Positions 58,509 through 64,000 of a stretch of 64,000 bases of DNA are shown in pieces (position 1 is the first letter of the stretch; the number at the start of each line of letters is the position of its first letter). Under the pieces are notes generated by a model. It had not been told where the DNA came from and made no database searches. It was given only the letters and a program-made list of their open reading frames with translations. Position numbers and translations under genes: made by a program. The DNA lies in contig JAVXUO010000322.1 in assembly GCA_033065855.1 (NCBI GenBank), forward strand, positions 124,001 to 188,000. Direction: 5' to 3'. The DNA comes from Escallonia rubra (taxonomy: Eukaryota; Streptophyta; Magnoliopsida; Escalloniales; Escalloniaceae).

Positions 58509-60149
58509 CGATTCACTTTGCATTTATCCTTGTCACGGCTCATTTCTCGTGTTAAGCAAATGATTCAGTAGTCATTGCTGGGGTCACAAAACAGAATATG
58601 GGCTGAAAGTGAACGCGTTTTAAACCAAGATTCTATAGGGTTGATGACATCTGTATGACAATTCTAGAATTACCTTATACTAGCCAATAATCCGAGTTAA
58701 GCTCGGGTCAGTTTATAGAATAGAGTATATCATAAGGTTTTAAAGAGTATATTAATATGTATCATATATCGTGAGACAAAAAAGACATTACTATTATAAA
58801 AAAAATATTATATTTGGCTATAAAGCATAGGTAGCGACACAATGGAGCCGCTAGATACTTGCTATCTTTAAACTTTTATTTTTAGCTGTCAAGTAATATT
58901 TCAAATGAATATTGACTTAGCACTTAGAGTAGTAGAATAGTCATGCTGGTGCCATATACAGTTAAATTGCGAATATGTTTGTGCTTGAAATTAAAAAGTG
59001 ATGACGCTATGGCGTATCCGTTTTGAACTGTATGTTATATATGAGCATAATTCTTTATCTTCAAAGATTTTTGAGATGTTACATATTTTTCAGAGGTTAT
59101 TATAATGATTAAGTAGAAACTAAATGGAATAAAGCTGCATTTCAAATTAACAGGAGTTATGTATACACCTTATTACTTTCAAATAAGTTATTATTGTCTG
59201 CAAAAATAAATTTGACAAAACGATCACATAATATCCAATATTTTCACACACACACACACACACACACATACACACAAGTGCGCACGCACGCGCGCGTGTG
59301 TGTGTTTAATTCTTGTAAGATGCTAATAATAAGGATTAAATTTATAAAGATGACGTGTCCTTATTTCGGATTGTTAGAATTATTTTTCACATCTTCAATG
59401 ATTTGTCACCAAGTTATAGTTTTCATATCTACTAAGGCACTCATAGTTCTTTTTTTTTTTTCATGCAAATTTAATCAAGTATAAATAAAAAAGTCTTTTC
59501 ACTGATCGTAAGGTTCTATGTAAAAATGAATTGGTTAATAGTTTGTTTTGTAGAATTGCATAGATATATTTTTATATTTTAAAGGTTTCAAATGTTTTCA
59601 AATATAATAATTAAGAATTACTTGATTTAATTGTACATTTTTTTCTAATACATTCTCGATTTCTTTTCAAAATCTCATATATGCGGTGTAGCCATTTTGA
59701 TTATCCTGCGGTGTTATGAAAAAAAAAAACTATCTTATAATTGGATTATTGATCTTATATACTGCATAGATAAAATTTTTCGCAATGATTATATTATGTG
59801 TAAAGAAATATACATTTATTACATTAGAATAAATTTAAAATAACTATGACATAATCTTTTTCTTCTTAATCTCATTTGTTATTTTTGTTTTCTAGATATA
59901 TGATTTTTTTATCATCGTATGAGAGAGTTAGTTTTAAGGACATGATAGCCAAAATTATATTCTAATAAATTAGTATATATATATTTTTTACAATTAGTCC
60001 TCAAATTATATAAGGGTTTCTGCAAAACTAAATAATATAGCCCTCACATAGTTTTTACAGAACTAAATAAACTTAAAAATATGGATCACATCCAAAATAA
60101 TATTTGCATACATTTAGATACACTAATATGTTTAAGATATAGCATTAAA
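58509..60149. other. no gene recognised; AC/GT microsatellite
   Basis: Very A+T-rich. 59245-59305 is an (AC)n run passing into CGCACG and GTGTGT. The 96-codon frame spanning it is an artefact of the repeat. Confidence 0.5.
59245..59305. repeat. AC/GT microsatellite
   Basis: (CA)n, then cgcacgcacgcgcgcg, then (GT)n. Confidence 0.9.
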
Positions 60150-60412
60150 TCTTTTTTAGGAATAAATAGCTACTGACCCCTGTACTATACACAGTGTGCG
60201 ATCCCCCCCCCCCCCCCTTAACTCTAAACTTAAGCACTAAACTCCCCTACACTTAAGGAAATTGGGCACTTCAAACAGGTCCGTTATGAATAACGTGAAA
60301 TGATCAAAATACCCTTATTTCTTTTGCCGTATTTAATTTTAGTACCATTCTTCCGACTTCCTTTTCTCTCCTCTCTCACTTTTACTCGATCCCCATAAAT
60401 AAACACACACAC

Positions 60413-60413
60413 T

Positions 60414-60476
<63 letters not shown>
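60413..60476. repeat. CT then CA microsatellite
   Basis: A (CT)n run of about 24 units followed by (CA)n. Minus-strand frames of 72-85 codons across it are artefacts (RERERE repeats). Confidence 0.92.
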
Positions 60477-60631
60477 GTTAACACACATGCACACACACTC
60501 TTCACGGTTTCCCCTCCCCCCACCCAAACACACACCCACATGCAAACTCACACACACTGCTCTCTCTCTCTCTCTCGGAAGTCAAACTGGTTTCCTCACT
60601 TGTAATGTCATTGGTATTTTTGCATTGTAGG

Positions 60632-60934
60632 TCTGGTAATGACAGCAACAGGGCAGTTGAAAGCATATGTCAGTAAATGCCAGAATGGAACTCTGTAAGC
60701 AGCTTGCCACAGCTTGTTAACTCTCTCAAGGGACGTCAGTACGAGCGGATTAGGTTTACTAACCCCAGTAGTCACTTACATATGTACAATGTCAATTGTT
60801 GCCCTCGCGCAGTGATTTTGTCCGGATTCCAATGGGATTCTACTAACCAGAAGTTCAAGTTGATCTTTGAATGCATCTTAAATTCATCTTTTCTCAAAAG
60901 ATATTATTTGCAAATTTCTGTGTGTGTCCTTTGA
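60632..60934 (+). other. exon-like segment inside the Mutator-like element, unidentified
   Basis: A splice-acceptor-like 'tttgcattgtag' at about 60620-60631 precedes a stretch whose translation ('GNDSNRAVESICQ' and, after one stop, 'SSLPQLVNSLKGRQYERIRF' and onwards) looks like real protein rather than repeat sequence. An open frame runs 60677-60934. I do not recognise the family. It could be a captured host exon or chance; no donor site was assigned. Confidence 0.4.
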
Positions 60935-62015
60935 TCAGTTGCCCATTTTCTATAGGGTGAATTTGCATGCTTGTTGCTGCCCATTAACACTTCATATTCA
61001 TGCATTGCCGTGGGACAGAAACCAGCAGTTGTCTGTCCTTGCAGCTATATTACCTACCTTAGCAATTTGATTATGCATGGGTGCATCGTGCATGAGTATT
61101 GAGCTGGACTAGGCTTTTTTTTAGTGTTAAAGCTGGACCAAGGTTGGGCCACTGGTTTATTGTAGGGGATTTCTATAGCCACAAGCATAGCTAGGTTCAT
61201 TTTACAAACAAGCTTTTATTTAGTCAAGTTCTACTCCTTTCCATAATCAGTGGAGCCGAGGGTGTAAAGTAACTATATGAATTTTAGAGCTCAATTCAAG
61301 TTCGTAAGTGAGTCTGAACTCATGAGCTATTTGCTTCATTTACGGTCTATGCACAGAAAATGTTCCTGTGCTTTTGGTTAAACTAACACAATCGATGTGC
61401 TAACTAACAATATTGTTTTTGTTTTTAACCTATGAGGTGTGGCCAGTAGAAGTAGGTAGATGTTTTTCTTAGTGTAGAGGTCAGGTGTTCTTAGCTATCT
61501 GATTACAGCATTTAGTTTATAGTGGCAATGTATGCTCAATAAATAGTACAGTAAATGTCCGCCAGCTTCCCGGGAAGACATGCTCCTATGTTTACCTGTA
61601 GATAAGAAACTTTAATCAGAAAATCTAGCTGCTCTGTTATCATATGGGCGTGTGCCGATTTGTGGCTGTGTGCAGAGTTGGAAGGGGGGGGGGGGGGGGT
61701 GCGTTGGCCTGGTGAGGGGACCTGTGAGTTTAGAGTGGGGAGGAAGGGGAGGACAGTGAAGAAGAGGTAAAAGAATGGGTAAAATTGTCATTTTTCTAAA
61801 ATAATCGTTAGTCAACGCGTGTGCGTTAAATTTAACGATTTCTGCTTAAGGTGTCCAATTTCCGTAAGTGTGGGGGGTTTAGTACTTAAGTTTGGAGTGG
61901 GGGGTTTCCGTAAGTGTGGAGGTTTAGTACTTAAGTTTTTTTTGGGGGGGGGGGGGGGGGGAATCGCACACCGTGTATAGTACATGGGTCACTAGCTATT
62001 TATCCCTCTTTTTTA

Positions 62016-62228
62016 ACTATCAGATTTATGAATAAGCTTTATCATTATTACAATTTCAATTAATAATTATTATACAGTCATTGTTGGTCGCATGGCCCCA
62101 CCCAAAAAGATATGGTTAATTCTTTTTTTTTTTTTACCAAAAATATTCTAAAAGCTATATATTATATTTATAAATCTTTACATTGCTACGGTAAGCATAT
62201 ATTAAAATAAAATAAATATAAATCAATT
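62016..62228. other. short spacer, no gene
   Basis: A+T-rich sequence between the Mutator-like and CACTA elements. Confidence 0.5.
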
Positions 62229-64000
62229 CATTACAAGAAATAAGGCTTTTAGCGACAAGGAAATCCGTCACTAAAAGCCTATAATCCGTCGCTAAAAGTT
62301 CCTCGTATAAAAAGCCAGTTGCTAAAAGTTTTGCGACGGAATTCTAAATCCGTCGTCTAATATTGGACTTTCAGCGACGGTTTGTTTTATACATTAGCGA
62401 CAGAATTTTCGTCGCTAATTGTATTTTTTGTATTTTAATTTATTTTCTTTTTTTTGAAAATAATTTATTCGGTAAACTTTTAAGCGACGAAATGAACTTT
62501 TAAGCGACGGAATGTCCGTCGCTAAGTCTCCACTTTTAACGACGGAATATTCCATCGTTAAAAGTGGAGATTTAGGGAAACTCTTTAGCGGCGAAATAAA
62601 TCTGTCGCTAAAGTCAATTTTTTTAATGCCCAAACATGTAATCAAATTCAAGTCTCAACAACAAGGCACAATCCCCCAAATGCATATTAGGGTTAAATAA
62701 TTGTTGATCGATCAATAATTATTTAACCCTACAACAGACACAAAACAACTATATAACTTTAAAAAATGTTTATTATAATAAAAAATAAAATGTACAAGCT
62801 GGGAACCGGATACAATCGATTAGGGAGGGGAGAAGAGTACAAGCCGGGAGGGCACGAGAGCGGGAGGGCGGTACAAGCTGGGAGGGCATGAGAGGGGGCT
62901 CATCAGGGGTTGCCGAGTCCTGGATCTGGATCCTGCTGATCTGGAGCCGACTCGGCATGTCCAGCAGCAGTGCCCTATTGATCCTGCGCCCGGATCATCC
63001 TGATCACCTCCGTAGCAATGCAGCGGATCTCGTCCTCGTCTAACGGACGCTACGCAGCCGGTGCCGGTGTCTGTGGAGGGGTAGCGGGGGGTGGGGACAC
63101 TCCTATCACGGCACGTGCAATCGTGCTAGGCAGGCCGCGTATGCGGCCTTTCGGCCGATTGATGACCTCCAGTGTATCCAGCCATCGCTTCAATGCCCCA
63201 GTACTCGTACCCGTACTTGTGGACACTGATGGCTGTCTGGACTGCTGCTCAGATCCCCTAAGCTGCTCATACGAGGCCTGTAAAAATAGTGATTTAAAGA
63301 TATGTTAGGGCATTAACGCAACGCACATTGAATACAAAGACTAAAATTTAATAAATTAAACAAATTCATCGATCCGCCGGGCAATATCTGAAACATAGTC
63401 CCCCGCCCGATGCGCCTCGTCCTTGTCCTTCTTTCTCACGTGCGTCTGACTATACGTTAGAGCTACAACCTCATCCTCCTCCTGGTCCGGGTGTTTAACC
63501 GCATTCTTGTGTCGGATAACGTCGTGTGCCACCAATCCCCCCATGTGCGTCGGATCTTTTTCACGTCTGTTCTCGGCCCTTCTCCTACTTTTGGCGTCCC
63601 AGCCTGGATCAGTATCCCACCGATCAAATCATCTGCCCCCATACAGTCAGAGATATCCAATGTGGGGGATATTTCTTCAACTCCTGCATCGGGGCACCCT
63701 CGGGCAGCATCTTCTTCGCCCAGTCCCGTGCGTCGTGCAGCCATCGGCGCTAATTCTTGCCGATATAGGCAAAAAAACACATGCCGCCCCAGCGCCTGCT
63801 AATCAGGCGAGTCAAACGCGAACCCCTCCTGCAAGGCATCCAATTATACAAATTAATTTAAATACTAAATTCTAATTAAACAAATACTAACGCAGTAAAA
63901 AATAGTTAATCGTACCAGCCACTCCTCCCATAGGGACTCTCTCGTCCCGGCATCCCAGTCCTTCCAATACAGCCGTGGCTCGAAGAATCGACCCTTCACA
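62229..64000 (-). mobile_element. CACTA (En/Spm) element, one end, running off the window
   Basis: The left terminus CATTACAAGAAA (62229-62240) resembles the canonical CACTACAAGAAA terminus with one change. It is followed to about 62620 by many sub-terminal repeats of the type 'ttagcgacgga' and 'tccgtcgctaa' in both orientations, a hallmark of CACTA elements. To the right is a decayed spliced transposon gene on the minus strand. The other terminus must lie beyond 64000, so size and TSD cannot be judged. Confidence 0.7.
63050..64000 (-). pseudogene. CACTA-associated gene, Transposase_24-like, partial and broken
   Basis: A minus-strand gene entering from beyond the window. Exon segments are >64000-63916 ('GRFFEPRLYWKDWDAGTR'), 63828-63362 and 63277-63050. 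They are joined by introns 63915-63829 (gtacg...ttgcag) and 63361-63278 (gtttaa...ttacag), both with clean GT-AG ends. The middle exon includes 'LTYSQTHVRKKDKDE' near 63400-63460, like the '.RTHT.K.D..FVD' region of Transposase_24 proteins carried by CACTA elements. The last exon includes 'INRPKGRIRGL' and ends at a stop at 63050. A stop early in the middle exon and a frame change inside it show it is non-functional here. The assignment is by remembered motif and by position in a CACTA element. Confidence 0.5.

Larger units (their letters stand above)
60159..62006. mobile_element. Mutator-like element with exon-like filler (Pack-MULE candidate)
   Basis: Long inverted termini of about 100 bp begin GGAATAAATAGCTACTGACC on the left and, reversed from the right, GGGATAAATAGCTAGTGACC. 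They share 'gtactatacac.gtgtgcgat', a C/G homopolymer and 'cttaag.actaaac'. The right arm has an extra internal copy of part of this. Perfect 9-bp duplications TCTTTTTTA flank it (60150-60158 and 62007-62015). The 1848-bp element has no transposase. Its middle carries CT/CA repeats (60413-60476) and a non-repetitive stretch (about 60630-60940) with exon-like character. Confidence 0.9.

Noticed and set aside
60284-60557. Minus-strand frames with RERERERE repeats
   Set aside because: Translation of the CT/CA microsatellites in the Mutator-like element.

Overview
This is plant nuclear DNA, most likely from a eudicot. Genes are spliced at GT-AG, the land-plant-specific FLZ zinc-finger family and a BAHD acyltransferase are present, the intergenic DNA is A+T-rich, and transposons cover most of the window. 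I can support only two intact host genes: an FLZ (FCS-like zinc finger) gene with two exons at 38083-38805 (+) and an intronless BAHD acyltransferase gene at 57050-58339 (+). Nearly all other long reading frames belong to transposons or are chance.

1-2.9 kb: the end of a Copia-like LTR, then a degenerate minisatellite with a ~119-bp period. 2.9-24.06 kb: an old Copia element ('X', + strand) split by two insertions. The first (3857-18420) is a 14.6-kb mosaic flanked by a perfect 5-bp duplication (AAAGT). It holds the 3' end of one Copia subfamily ('D'), a Ty3/gypsy gag-protease piece, a plus-strand Copia 3' half ('A+'), a minus-strand Copia ('B') carrying a Mutator-like MITE with a 9-bp TSD, a TRIM-like scrap, and a minus-strand Copia 5' part ('A-'). 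The second (19680-22938) looks like a 3.3-kb solo LTR. 24.38-29.88 kb: a nearly full-length but decayed L1-type LINE.

30-37.9 kb: gene-poor, with a 167-bp tandem duplication, a decayed non-autonomous LTR element (33.2-35.8 kb), an RNase H relic, and a foldback MITE split by a solo LTR. That MITE ends 216 bp before the FLZ start codon. 39.1-48 kb: DNA transposons, several with recognisable target-site duplications: a GC-rich hAT MITE, a PIF/Harbinger element holding a PPR-gene fragment, a hAT element containing an antisense retrotransposon gag fragment, and a second hAT. 51.8-53.0 kb: a hAT element carrying a fragment of a host DUF620-family gene. 54.4 kb: a Tourist-like MITE. 57-58.3 kb: the BAHD gene. 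60.2-62.0 kb: a Mutator-like element with long TIRs, a 9-bp TSD and exon-like filler (Pack-MULE candidate). 62.2 kb to the window end: one end of a CACTA element with a decayed, spliced transposon gene on the minus strand.

The two host genes have no evident functional link. What stands out is the nesting and gene-fragment capture. Several insertion sites can be read to the base because target-site duplications are intact and interrupted sequence resumes on the far side. All calls were made by eye from the sequence and translations; no database search was run.
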